Positions 1-7,793 of a stretch of 17,407 nucleotides of DNA are shown here, piece after piece. The notes beneath the pieces were generated by a model. The model was not told the origin of the DNA, did not search any database, and saw only the letters and a list, made by a program, of their open reading frames with translations. The position numbers and the translations under genes are program-made. Positions within the stretch are counted from its first letter, which is position 1. Every line of letters begins with the position of its first letter. The stretch comes from an uncultured Bacteroidales bacterium (GTDB lineage: Bacteria; Bacteroidota; Bacteroidia; Bacteroidales; UBA932): NCBI GenBank assembly GCA_946405645.1, contig CAMJHW010000017.1:1-17407 (forward strand), read 5' to 3'.

Positions 1-2
1 GC

Positions 3-1142
3 GTTGTCGCCGGATGCGACGTTTATGACGCCAAACGCAACCGTTTCGCCCGCAAGGTCCGGGATTTCTACACTGAGAAAGGAGAGAAGAAAGTCAAGGT
101 GGATGTCTATGAGGACTACGCCGACCTCCTGGCCAGGCCGGACATCGACGCCGTGGTCATAGCAGTTCCGGACCATCAGCACGCGCTCATCGCCATCGCC
201 GCCTGCAAGGCCGGTAAGGATATTTTCCTTGAGAAGCCGATGACACTGACCATCTACGAAGGTCAGCAGTTGGTCAAGGCTGTCCGCAAATACAACCGCA
301 TCCTCCAGGTCGGCAGCATGCAACGCTCGAGCAACGAGTTCATCCATGCGACAAAGATGGTCCGTGAAGGAGAGTTAGGCACCATCCGCAAGATCAAGGC
401 ATACGTCGGTAGGGACAGGAGCAATCCCGACTCCCCTGCTCCCATCCCCTACAATCTTCCCGAGATGCCGGTTCCTGCCGGACTCAACTGGGACAAATGG
501 CTGGGGCCTCTCCCGACATCCTTCCATTACAACTCCGACCTCTGCCCCGTCGTCACAGGCGACGAGAGGGAGACATTCTGGGCCAAATGGCGCTATTTCA
601 AGGGTTGCGGAGGCGGCAACACCACCGACTGGGGCGCCCATATGTTCGACATAGTCCAGTGGGCAGTCGGCAAGGACGGGTCCGGTCCGGTAGAGATCAT
701 CCCTCCGGGGTACAGTTTCTACGAGCACCTCACATACAAGTACGACAACGGCATCATCGTCTCCGAGGAGCCTTGCGAAGCCCGCGGACAGGCGGTCGAA
801 ATCTATGGCGACGAAGGCTGGATCAAGGTCTCACGCGGCAAGTACACCGCTTCGGACAAGAGGCTTGACATGACGGGGCCTATGACCGACAACGACATCC
901 CGTACTATTCGAACGACAAGCACTACAGAGCATTCATCGATTCTGTCAAATCCCGTATAGACCCCAATACCCCGGTAGAGGTAGGCCATAGCTCCTGCAC
1001 GTTCTGCAATCTCGGAAACATCGCCATGGAGCTTGGACGTCCAATCATATGGAATCCGATAGTCGAGAAGTTCCGGAACGACCCGGAGGCTACCAAACTC
1101 CTCCACTACACTTATCGTCCCGGCTACAGCCTGGATGTATAG
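3..1142 (+). CDS. Gfo/Idh/MocA family oxidoreductase, 5'-truncated by the window edge
   Basis: An open frame runs from base 3 without a break to TAG at 1140-1142 (379 residues visible). The N-terminal Rossmann glycine motif lies off the left edge; the GTG at 99 is internal, because the upstream codons already read as family sequence (VVAGCDVYDA). Family hallmarks seen are the AVPDHQH strand, the EKP motif (FLEKPMTL, about visible residues 74-82) that carries the catalytic lysine region, the WDKWLGP motif common in Bacteroidota members, and GAHMFD in the C-terminal domain. Such enzymes use NAD(P) to oxidise or reduce sugars, inositols or related polyols; the substrate cannot be read from sequence. 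Many Bacteroidota homologues carry a Tat signal, but that end is not in the window. It ends just before a bidirectional hairpin. Family is secure, substrate unknown. Confidence 0.93.
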   Translation, partial: VVAGCDVYDAKRNRFARKVRDFYTEKGEKKVKVDVYEDYADLLARPDIDAVVIAVPDHQHALIAIAACKAGKDIFLEKPMTLTIYEGQQLVKAVRKYNRILQVGSMQRSSNEFIHATKMVREGELGTIRKIKAYVGRDRSNPDSPAPIPYNLPEMPVPAGLNWDKWLGPLPTSFHYNSDLCPVVTGDERETFWAKWRYFKGCGGGNTTDWGAHMFDIVQWAVGKDGSGPVEIIPPGYSFYEHLTYKYDNGIIVSEEPCEARGQAVEIYGDEGWIKVSRGKYTASDKRLDMTGPMTDNDIPYYSNDKHYRAFIDSVKSRIDPNTPVEVGHSSCTFCNLGNIAMELGRPIIWNPIVEKFRNDPEATKLLHYTYRPGYSLDV

Positions 1143-1156
1143 AATACCTGAGAGTC

Positions 1157-1194
1157 AAAAAAACCGTAGGAAATCAAATCCTACGGTTTTTTTT
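1157..1194. terminator. Bidirectional intrinsic terminator between convergent genes
   Basis: CCGTAGGA (1164-1171) pairs perfectly with TCCTACGG (1179-1186) around a 7-nt loop. The stem is preceded by seven A and followed by eight T, so it reads as an intrinsic terminator on both strands. It serves the oxidoreductase on the plus strand and the glycosyltransferase on the minus strand. The glycosyltransferase stop codon (1174-1176) lies inside the loop, so one stem arm and the A-tract are coding for its last residues. Confidence 0.9.
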
Positions 1195-2163
1195 CGGGTT
1201 GAAAAGCATCAGGAAATCGTGGATGGCCTGAAGACGTCTCGGAAAAACGGACAGCAAGAATCCCTCGACGATGAATTTCATTTTCGAAGAATGGATAAGT
1301 ACCCCTCCGATCCAATTCTCACGGGAAAGCAAATCCGCAAATCCCTTCCTATCCGAAAGATCGGTATAACCCGAAATCTTGCATGCATAGTTCAGAGAAT
1401 TGGAGATGAAATCGTACAAGGCGGTACGGGTCCCGCCCGAAGAAATCCTCTCTTGAGTAAAGGCGTAAACGCTCTTCATCGCGGTAAGCATATCCTTCGG
1501 ACGCTTGGGATTGATGGTCCTCATAATGGAGCCTTCCCGCACAAGACGCTTGTAATATGTACCCGTCGAAACGGCGATACTGCCCGCAACTGCCACTGCA
1601 CGGGGAGTGAATTCACTGTCCTCGTGATAGATGCCAGGGTAGAACGACAGGTGATTGGATATGAGGAACTCTCTCCTGAACACATAGAAAGGCGCACAAG
1701 GATTAAGCTGGTCCCTGCGGAGACACAGAAAACGCTCTCCCGGCATCACGCCGGAACCCGAGTATGAGAAAACGCCGGAACGAAGTCCCGACTCCGTATA
1801 GTTTTCCGCACCTATCGCAAGGATGTCGGAGCCTGAAACCTCAGCGACTATCCTGCCCAGGCAATCCTTCTCAATCCAGTCATCGGAATCGACGAACCAT
1901 ACATATTCTCCAGCCGCTTCCTGCAATCCGCGGTTGCGGGCTTCACTCAGCCCTCTGTTCTCCTGGGAAACGATACGCCCGTTCCGATGTGCCGAGACAA
2001 TCTTTGCGGCAATATCCGCCGATTCGTCCGTACTGCCGTCATCGACGACCACAACTTCATAGCCGCTTTCCGGAAAGTCCTGATCCCACAGGGATTCCAG
2101 GCACTTTCCGATAAAAGGCGCCACGTTGTACACAGGAACGACTATCGATATCGCAGGTGTCAT
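1174..2163 (-). CDS. Family 2 glycosyltransferase (GT-A fold)
   Basis: This 329-residue protein has the GT2 layout: N-terminal SIVVPVYN (residues 6-13), VVVVDDGSTD (37-46) with the nucleotide-binding aspartates D41 and D42, the ENRGLSEARNRGL segment (68-80), the metal-binding DSDD (92-95), and a YHEDSEF motif (179-185) of the kind that provides the acceptor-side base. It would transfer a sugar from a nucleotide-sugar donor to a glycan or lipid acceptor on the cytoplasmic face of the membrane. No clear transmembrane helix is seen, though residues 286-308 are mildly hydrophobic and basic. It follows the GH9 gene on the same strand after 58 nt. Its last codons (KKNRRI) are encoded by the terminator stem. 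Donor and acceptor cannot be assigned. Confidence 0.93.
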   Translation of the reverse strand: MTPAISIVVPVYNVAPFIGKCLESLWDQDFPESGYEVVVVDDGSTDESADIAAKIVSAHRNGRIVSQENRGLSEARNRGLQEAAGEYVWFVDSDDWIEKDCLGRIVAEVSGSDILAIGAENYTESGLRSGVFSYSGSGVMPGERFLCLRRDQLNPCAPFYVFRREFLISNHLSFYPGIYHEDSEFTPRAVAVAGSIAVSTGTYYKRLVREGSIMRTINPKRPKDMLTAMKSVYAFTQERISSGGTRTALYDFISNSLNYACKISGYTDLSDRKGFADLLSRENWIGGVLIHSSKMKFIVEGFLLSVFPRRLQAIHDFLMLFNPKKNRRI

Positions 2164-2174
2164 CTTGTTTACAA

Positions 2175-2201
2175 ATGGGACGGCCGATCCGACCGTCCCA
2201 T
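2175..2201 (-). other. Perfect 9-bp hairpin between the GH9 and glycosyltransferase genes
   Basis: ATGGGACGG (2175-2183) pairs with CCGTCCCAT (2193-2201) around a 9-nt loop. Read on the minus strand, the stem is followed by TTTGT rather than a long T-run, then by the glycosyltransferase ATG 11 nt later. It may be a partial terminator for the GH9 transcript or a structure that limits translation of the glycosyltransferase. The stem itself is certain; the role is inferred. Confidence 0.6.
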
Positions 2202-2221
2202 GTCAATTGTCAGACTGGAAA

Positions 2222-4813
2222 CTATTTGTTCAGGTACTGGACGATCTCGTCGCAGGCGAGGCAGAGCTGTACGTACTGCGGAGCAGTATTGATACAGCAC
2301 TCGTTCTCGCCCCAGTGGAACGGATAGTCGTCCTTGTTCTCGTAGAAGTCCTCCTTGACGAGGAGGCCGGGGACGATACCGCCGGGGATGACGGAATAGT
2401 CAGCGCGGTTGTTGCTGTAGGCGACCTTCTTGGTGTTGACACCGACAGCGGTGACGAACGAGACGTTGGTATAAGGATGGCATCCGAAGATGTAGTTCAG
2501 TCCTGCGAGGACGAACTCGGGATCGATCATGTCCGGGAAGAGCTTCCAGACCTTGTAGCAGTTGTATGCAGTGGAGATGACTCCGCCGTTTCCTGCCCAG
2601 GTGGCTCCGGTGATGGCTACACCGTAAGGGTTGTCACGACCGTTGGTGGTAAGGCTGGCGACATAGGCGGGGACTAAAGCTTTGACCTTGTCCTGGAACT
2701 TCTTGTCCATGTAAGGATAGATCCTGAGGGCGGCGGTGAGGTTGGCAGTGGGGGTAAATCCGGCAGGAGCTCCGGCGGGAGCCGCCGCTGCGGGTCTGGG
2801 CTCGAGCTGCGCCTCAACCAGAGGCAGGAAGAAATCCTTGTACTTCTGGTCGCCGGTGGCGAACCAGAGCTCGATGGCGGCGTTGAGCCTGGGATCTCCG
2901 CCCATACCACCCCTTCTGCCGGCGACAGGAGCGGCATTGGCATTGGGAGCAGCAGCGTCAAAGTACTTGTCCCACAGCATCAAGGCATTCTTGAGGGAAC
3001 GCTCAGCCTCCTCGGGGAAGTATTCCTTGAGGGCAGGATAGGCTGCTGCGAGGGAGACGATGTCGGACATCACGCCTGCAGGGCTGAAACGGCTGGTGAA
3101 GACGAAACGGTCGTCCGGAGTGCCGGAACGGTCGCCCTTGACCTCGTAACGTGCCAGCGAAGGATCATAGATCTTGCCGTCGGTGAGGGTCATGGCGTCT
3201 CCAAGGTGATGATAGTGGTGCATGTCGGGCTGGCCGATGACCTGTGCCACGAAACCGATGTTCTCGATCTGTGCATTGATATTGAGCGTACCGTGCATAA
3301 TGAGCTGGACATTGTCAGGAATGCCGTCGGGAACGTGGATGTCGGCGTACTGGGTCTTCTCGTCGATGAGGGTCTGGTCCCTCATGGGGCGGAAGTCGGT
3401 CCAGATGTGGCCGAGGTCGAGAGTGGTCGTAAGGACGGAGTTGGCCTGGATGTCGAAGTCGCCGGCATCATACCATCCGCCGACTGCAAGGCCGGGGATG
3501 TGCTCGAGAGGCTGGTACTTGGTATTGGTGACGTCACCCTGATAATATCCGTCATGCAGGCGGACGTTGGCGGGAGCCTGGAGGGCGTCGTCCATATTGG
3601 CGCGTCCGTGCCAGATCCTATAGGCTTCATTGACTTCCATATGGTCCATGTTAACCACGAGGGAAACGTCCATTGAAGGATGCCATTTGTCGCTGTAGAT
3701 GTTCTTGTCAATAGGGAATGCGTTGGTCTCTACGCCATTGTACTCGATGGAATAAAGTCCCGGTTCCTTGACATCCGAGAAATCGAGCTGAACATAGTTG
3801 TAGCGGTGATGGAACTCACCCCAGAACTTGGCGTTGATGGTCTTGGCAACGGATTTGGTTCCGTCCGGATTGACCTTGAGAAGCTTTGCGGTCTGGGCGG
3901 GAGTATCGTTCTTGTCGAGCTCGGCCACGGCAACCTTCTTCTGTGCGGGGGAATATCCCACCTGGGAGAAGCCGATGTTGGGCTTGCGGACCCAGTCCTT
4001 GGAAATGCTGGGCTCGAGATACCACTCGAGGACGACACCGGTCTTGCCGCCGGGAAGAAGGGAACGAAGGACGAACATGCCGTTCTGGGCAAGGTGACGT
4101 CCGTCATAGATGCTGACCTCGCTGTCGGAGGTGACACCTACCCTGAGGGCATCGTCTTCCGGAGCCAGGACGATCTGGTGTCCGGTGGACATGGCGAGCG
4201 GGACGAGGAAGTCTCCCCTGCCCCTGTCGTCGAACGTGGATTCGCCGAAATACTGGGTAATCTTCTCCGATACGGGATGGACCTCAGTGTCGTGCATGGG
4301 GTACTTGGGCAGGATCCTGGCCTTGCCGTCCACCAGATAGTTCTTTCCGAAATAGGAAGCGGGGAAGAACTCGAGGTTGAAGCCGGCCTTGCCGACGAGG
4401 GCCTGCGGAACGGGCTTGCTGAGGACGATCTGGATAAGGACACCCTTGTCCTTGGGAGTGACCCTGAGCCTGGGAGCGAAGTCATAGTCCCTGTAGGTCA
4501 TTTCGACTTCGACGCTGCTGTCGGCATGGTTCACGTCCCTGGCGGTAATCTCGCCGAAGATGTCCCACTGCTCCGGGGTATTCATAAGGCGGACGCCGCC
4601 GCCGGTGCAGATGCGCTCACCCCTCTGGATGATCTCCAGTCCGGCGAACTTCTCGTCATAGAAGCTTCCGTTGTAAAGGTTGTTGTACACGAGCACGTTC
4701 GTGCCCCTGGCCTCGAAATAGTCGAGGTCGTTCATTTTCAAGCTCTGAGCATTCGCGCTCAAGGCCAGCGCGGCGGACAGGGCCGCCACTGCGATCAAAG
4801 AAAGTTTTCTCAT
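2222..4813 (-). CDS. Secreted glycoside hydrolase family 9 enzyme (endoglucanase-like) with large N-terminal region
   Basis: The start is the ATG at 4813, which gives a clean Sec signal peptide (MRKLSLIAVAAL...ANAQ, residues 1-23); an in-frame upstream ATG at 4861 would add 16 polar residues before it. The 863-residue protein has an N-terminal beta-rich region (about 24-275), an Ig-like CelD_N-type domain (about 278-370, beginning NIGFSQVGYSP), and a GH9 catalytic domain (about 380-863). GGWYDAGDF (445-453) holds the DAGD motif with the catalytic base and water-binding aspartates (D449, D452), and WGENECC (834-840) holds the likely acid E838. IFGCHP (775-780) is the conserved C-terminal signature region. 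Family members cleave beta-1,4-glucans or mixed-linkage and xyloglucan backbones. Two low-complexity Ala/Pro/Gly stretches (621-640, 671-690) interrupt the catalytic barrel. No SusC/SusD genes are adjacent. GH9 assignment is strong; polymer specificity is not. Confidence 0.93.
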   Translation of the reverse strand: MRKLSLIAVAALSAALALSANAQSLKMNDLDYFEARGTNVLVYNNLYNGSFYDEKFAGLEIIQRGERICTGGGVRLMNTPEQWDIFGEITARDVNHADSSVEVEMTYRDYDFAPRLRVTPKDKGVLIQIVLSKPVPQALVGKAGFNLEFFPASYFGKNYLVDGKARILPKYPMHDTEVHPVSEKITQYFGESTFDDRGRGDFLVPLAMSTGHQIVLAPEDDALRVGVTSDSEVSIYDGRHLAQNGMFVLRSLLPGGKTGVVLEWYLEPSISKDWVRKPNIGFSQVGYSPAQKKVAVAELDKNDTPAQTAKLLKVNPDGTKSVAKTINAKFWGEFHHRYNYVQLDFSDVKEPGLYSIEYNGVETNAFPIDKNIYSDKWHPSMDVSLVVNMDHMEVNEAYRIWHGRANMDDALQAPANVRLHDGYYQGDVTNTKYQPLEHIPGLAVGGWYDAGDFDIQANSVLTTTLDLGHIWTDFRPMRDQTLIDEKTQYADIHVPDGIPDNVQLIMHGTLNINAQIENIGFVAQVIGQPDMHHYHHLGDAMTLTDGKIYDPSLARYEVKGDRSGTPDDRFVFTSRFSPAGVMSDIVSLAAAYPALKEYFPEEAERSLKNALMLWDKYFDAAAPNANAAPVAGRRGGMGGDPRLNAAIELWFATGDQKYKDFFLPLVEAQLEPRPAAAAPAGAPAGFTPTANLTAALRIYPYMDKKFQDKVKALVPAYVASLTTNGRDNPYGVAITGATWAGNGGVISTAYNCYKVWKLFPDMIDPEFVLAGLNYIFGCHPYTNVSFVTAVGVNTKKVAYSNNRADYSVIPGGIVPGLLVKEDFYENKDDYPFHWGENECCINTAPQYVQLCLACDEIVQYLNK

Positions 4814-4950
4814 AAAGATAAGCTGTATGTGGAATTGATTATAGTTCAATGTCCGTGGCAAACGCCTTTTCGTTGCAATTTAGCAAAAAATGAGTACAAA
4901 TGAAAATATTCATTATATTTGCTCAAGACAGATCAATTATCACAAGGACC
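4814..4950. promoter_or_regulatory. Divergent AT-rich intergenic region of GH9 and nitroreductase genes
   Basis: This 137-bp gap is much more AT-rich than its flanks. On the plus strand TATATTTG (4914-4921) matches the Bacteroidota -7 box TAnnTTTG and lies 29 nt before the nitroreductase ATG. No -33 TTTG at the usual 17-23 nt spacing was found. For GH9 on the minus strand only imperfect boxes are visible, such as TAAATTGC around 4876-4883, so its start site is not placed. Confidence 0.55.
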
Positions 4951-5577
4951 ATGAAAAACGTTGTTTCTTTAATTGCTGCGGCATTCGCCGCCTTGATACT
5001 GCTGCCGGCCTGCGGCGGCAGCAAGAATGCCGAGGTTTCCGCCCAGTCTTTCGACGACATCGTAGCCTCGCGACGCAGCGTGCGCGACTACGAAGCCGGC
5101 ACGACCATCTCCGAAGCGCAGGTGCGCACACTCATCGCCACGGCCATGGAGGCCCCTACCTGGGCAAACACACAGACCACCCGGTACTATGTCGCCATAA
5201 GTGAAGACAAGGTGGCTGCCGTCAAGGAACTGATCGGCCAGGGCAACGCCCGCAATACTGCCAACGCTCCCGTCATGATAGTGTCCACATTCGTGAAAGG
5301 CCAGTCCGGATTCGGACGCGGCAACCAGGCCAACGAAGTCGGCGACGGCTGGGGAGCCTACGACAACGGCCTCAGCAACGCTTACTTCATCCTTAAGGCA
5401 AGGGAGCAAGGATTCGATACCTTGATAATGGGAATGCGTGACTCTGACGGTCTGAGGAAGATCTTCGGAATTCCGGACACCGAACAGGTAATGGCCGTCA
5501 TCAGCCTCGGCAAACGAGCTTCGGACCCCCGCCGTCCCGACCGCAAACCCATCGACGAGATCGTCAAGTTCTACTAG
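4951..5577 (+). CDS. Nitroreductase-family flavoprotein with lipoprotein signal
   Basis: The start at 4951 is chosen because it opens directly with a lipoprotein signal (MKNVVSLI...LLPAC, lipobox cysteine C21) and has AAGGA just upstream; an earlier in-frame ATG at 4900 precedes the -7 promoter box. The 208-residue protein is a nitroreductase: SRRSVRDY (40-47) is the FMN-phosphate binding motif, APTWANTQTTRYYV (68-81) matches the family's APSxxNxQPWxF segment, and the C-terminus (VISLGKRA...RRPDRKPIDEIVKFY) matches the family's end. Members reduce nitro groups, quinones or similar acceptors with NAD(P)H. Export as a lipoprotein is unusual for an enzyme that normally draws on cytoplasmic NAD(P)H; the electron donor in the envelope is unknown. 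It converges with the permease gene, only 28 nt away. Confidence 0.9.
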   Translation: MKNVVSLIAAAFAALILLPACGGSKNAEVSAQSFDDIVASRRSVRDYEAGTTISEAQVRTLIATAMEAPTWANTQTTRYYVAISEDKVAAVKELIGQGNARNTANAPVMIVSTFVKGQSGFGRGNQANEVGDGWGAYDNGLSNAYFILKAREQGFDTLIMGMRDSDGLRKIFGIPDTEQVMAVISLGKRASDPRRPDRKPIDEIVKFY

Positions 5578-5605
5578 ACCACCGGAAATACACCGGACCG
5601 AAAGG

Positions 5606-6574
5606 TCAGAAGGACAGGGCGATGGCGGCTATGGCGAGGAGGAGTCCGGCGACCTGGACCCACTTCAACCTTTCTCCAAAGAAAAGCAGACCGGCGAGAG
5701 TGGCCACCAGCACGATACCGATATTGTAGATCGGGTAGAATGTGCCCGTAGGCATGGCTGCGAGCGCACGGAGCATGCATGAGGTGCAGCCTATGTTGGC
5801 AAAGCCCAGCAATGCCCCCCAGCCGACCGTGCTCCACTTGACGCGATGCTTGCGGAACGATCCGGATACGGCACAGACTGTCAGCGATGCGATCGATGCC
5901 ATCAGGAAGATGATGCAGGTGAGTGCGGAAAGCTGACGCTCCATGAGAACGGGATTGCCGGAATGGCCTTTGTCCACCGTATGCTGGACAACCTTCAGGA
6001 AGAAATCCGAGAATCCGAACACAAGGAATACTCCCAAAAGCGAGAACATAATGGCGTGACGGCCCGGCCCTCCGGAAGAAGGACGGGCGATGACGCCCGT
6101 AGTGTTCCGTCCTGGGTCGCCCGAAGTGGTGACACTGGACGGCCGCGTCTCGGTCGGACCGATGATCAGGACCATGGCGGCGACGACCATCAGGACCGGC
6201 AGCCAGGACGGAGCCGGCTGGGAAAGGAGTATCCAGCTCAACAGGACGGGAAGGATCAGCGACGCACGGGCGCAGACCGTAGTCAGCGCCACTCCGGAAC
6301 GCTGCGTACTGCGGTCCATCACTATGAACCCGAAAGTGAACAACAGGCCCTGGACGAAAGCGAGAAGCCATGATGCAGGACCGGGGATATAGTGAGCCAC
6401 GTCGGTATCCGGATCGAACACCGTACGCGCCACGATCGGGAGCAGCGTGAACAGGAACGCTACGGCGTAATTGAAAAGAGTAACCTGCCGCCCGTCAACG
6501 CCATGCCTTTGGCAAAGCTTGAAGATGATCGAGAACAAGGATCCGCAAAGGATGGCCAGTATGAGGTACAGCAT
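5606..6574 (-). CDS. EamA/DMT-superfamily permease
   Basis: The 322-residue protein is almost entirely hydrophobic helices, in the two-repeat pattern of ten-helix drug/metabolite transporters. It starts MLYLILAILCGSLFSIIFKL and ends with the typical GERLKWVQVAGLLLAIAAIAL, matching the family's final helix pair with the preceding GE turn (FFGERLKW, 298-305). Between helices 5 and 6 lies a polar Ser/Gly/Thr/Arg-rich stretch (about 140-173) longer than the usual short loop. It probably exports or imports a small metabolite; the substrate cannot be inferred. The start ATG lies 12 nt after the stop of the sugar symporter gene, so the two are likely co-transcribed. It ends 28 nt from the convergent nitroreductase with only a small GACC-GAAA-GGTC hairpin between. 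Confidence 0.88.
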   Translation of the reverse strand: MLYLILAILCGSLFSIIFKLCQRHGVDGRQVTLFNYAVAFLFTLLPIVARTVFDPDTDVAHYIPGPASWLLAFVQGLLFTFGFIVMDRSTQRSGVALTTVCARASLILPVLLSWILLSQPAPSWLPVLMVVAAMVLIIGPTETRPSSVTTSGDPGRNTTGVIARPSSGGPGRHAIMFSLLGVFLVFGFSDFFLKVVQHTVDKGHSGNPVLMERQLSALTCIIFLMASIASLTVCAVSGSFRKHRVKWSTVGWGALLGFANIGCTSCMLRALAAMPTGTFYPIYNIGIVLVATLAGLLFFGERLKWVQVAGLLLAIAAIALSF

Positions 6575-6586
6575 AGGCGGAAGCGT

Positions 6587-7792
6587 TTAAGCCTTGCGCA
6601 GACTAAGCGCATAGAGGAACACTACCACGAAACACAGAAGGGGCACGATATAAGCGATGTTGATGCCGAAGGCATCGGACATCAGGCCCTGCAAAGGCGT
6701 GATGAGGGCGCCGCCGAGGATGGCCATGATCAGGCCGGAGGCGCCGATCTTGGCATCGCCGGCGAAACCGCCCTTGGCGGGATCCTCTACGCCGTCCAGC
6801 GCCAGACCGTAGATGGTCGGGAACATCAGCGACATGAAGAAGCTGACCAGGATGAGCGCTATGACGCAAGGCCAGCCCGTTCCTCCAAGGACTACCACAA
6901 GAAGAGTGAAGAAGATATCGGCAGCGGCCGCCACAAGCAGAAGCCTGGCGGGGCGGAAATACTTCATGAGCCAGGTGAACAGGAAACGTGCGGCGCTGAA
7001 ACATAAGATGCTGATAAGGTAGAGCGTCGCTCCCTGAGCCTCGACCATTCCGAGTTCCTTCATTACCAGACGGATGGTGAAGGACCATACGCCGATCTGC
7101 GCGCCAACGTAGAAGAACTGGGCTACCACTCCGAAAACATACGCGCGGTTCTTGAACAAGCGCTTGAAAGTGGCTTTAAGGCTGTCGGAACTCCCGTCAT
7201 CCCGTCCCTCTGGCATACGCGCAAAGATCATGACCAGCATGATGACCACCAGCACGAAACCGAGGGTCATATATGTGCCGGAAATGGAATAAAGGGATAT
7301 GTCCTTGAGGATGAAATACTTGCTCAAAAGGATGCCGGTGATGGAGCCCAGAGGGTTGAAGGCCTGGGCGACATTGAGCCGTCGGGTGGCCGTCTCCGGA
7401 GCGCCCATGGCGAGGATATAGGGATTGGCGGTAGTCTCAAGCACCGAGCATCCGCCGGCAAGGATGTAGATGGCTATAAGGTAGAAGCCGTACGATGCCG
7501 CCTTGGCTGCCGGAAGGAAAAGGATGGCGCCGACTGCATAGAGCGCAAGGCCGAGGATGACGCCGCTCTTGTACGAGTACTTGCGGATGTAGATGGCGGC
7601 GGGGAGGGCGAAGCAAAAATAGGACCCGTAGAAGGCAAGCTGGATGAGCGAGGTCTGGGCGTCGGACATCGACATTATCTTCTTGAACGCGCTGAGCAGC
7701 GTGTCGGTCATGTTGTTGGCTATTCCCCACAACAGGAACAGCGAGGTCACCAGGATGAACGGGACCAGATACCTTTTTTCTACGGTCTTCAT
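6587..7792 (-). CDS. Sugar:H+ symporter of the MFS FucP family
   Basis: This 401-residue, about 12-helix protein matches the fucose permease (FucP) branch of the major facilitator superfamily. The N-terminus reads FLLWGIANNMTDTLLSAF (19-36), with D30 at the position of the FucP proton-coupling aspartate. ETTANPYILAMG (119-130) carries E119 at the position of the second key acidic residue, followed by RLNVAQAFNPLGS (138-150). In E. coli FucP moves L-fucose with a proton; Bacteroidota relatives carry glucose, galactose, mannose, fucose or MurNAc-type sugars, so the sugar is left open. It starts one base after the stop of the DivIC-like gene and is followed 12 nt later by the DMT permease, giving a likely three-gene operon. 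The link with a cell-wall amino sugar is possible but not shown. Confidence 0.9.
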   Translation of the reverse strand: MKTVEKRYLVPFILVTSLFLLWGIANNMTDTLLSAFKKIMSMSDAQTSLIQLAFYGSYFCFALPAAIYIRKYSYKSGVILGLALYAVGAILFLPAAKAASYGFYLIAIYILAGGCSVLETTANPYILAMGAPETATRRLNVAQAFNPLGSITGILLSKYFILKDISLYSISGTYMTLGFVLVVIMLVMIFARMPEGRDDGSSDSLKATFKRLFKNRAYVFGVVAQFFYVGAQIGVWSFTIRLVMKELGMVEAQGATLYLISILCFSAARFLFTWLMKYFRPARLLLVAAAADIFFTLLVVVLGGTGWPCVIALILVSFFMSLMFPTIYGLALDGVEDPAKGGFAGDAKIGASGLIMAILGGALITPLQGLMSDAFGINIAYIVPLLCFVVVFLYALSLRKA

Positions 7793-7793
7793 G

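Noticed and set aside
1135..1767. Plus-strand frame of 210 codons opposite the glycosyltransferase
   Set aside because: It begins within the end of the oxidoreductase gene, runs through the terminator, and has no recognisable domain.
3680..4903. A 407-codon open frame on the plus strand opposite the GH9 gene
   Set aside because: It is antisense to a clearly real GH9 gene, is Val/Gly/Asp-repetitive as expected from mirrored codons, lacks family motifs, and would span the GH9 signal peptide and promoter.
5596..5607. GACC-GAAA-GGTC hairpin between the nitroreductase and DMT permease genes as a terminator
   Set aside because: The stem is only 4 bp and there is no T-run on either strand, so termination there is not supported.
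5574..6371. Minus-strand 265-codon frame over the DMT permease
   Set aside because: It overlaps the permease in another frame and is His/Arg/Pro-rich rather than hydrophobic; the permease frame has the family's helix pattern.
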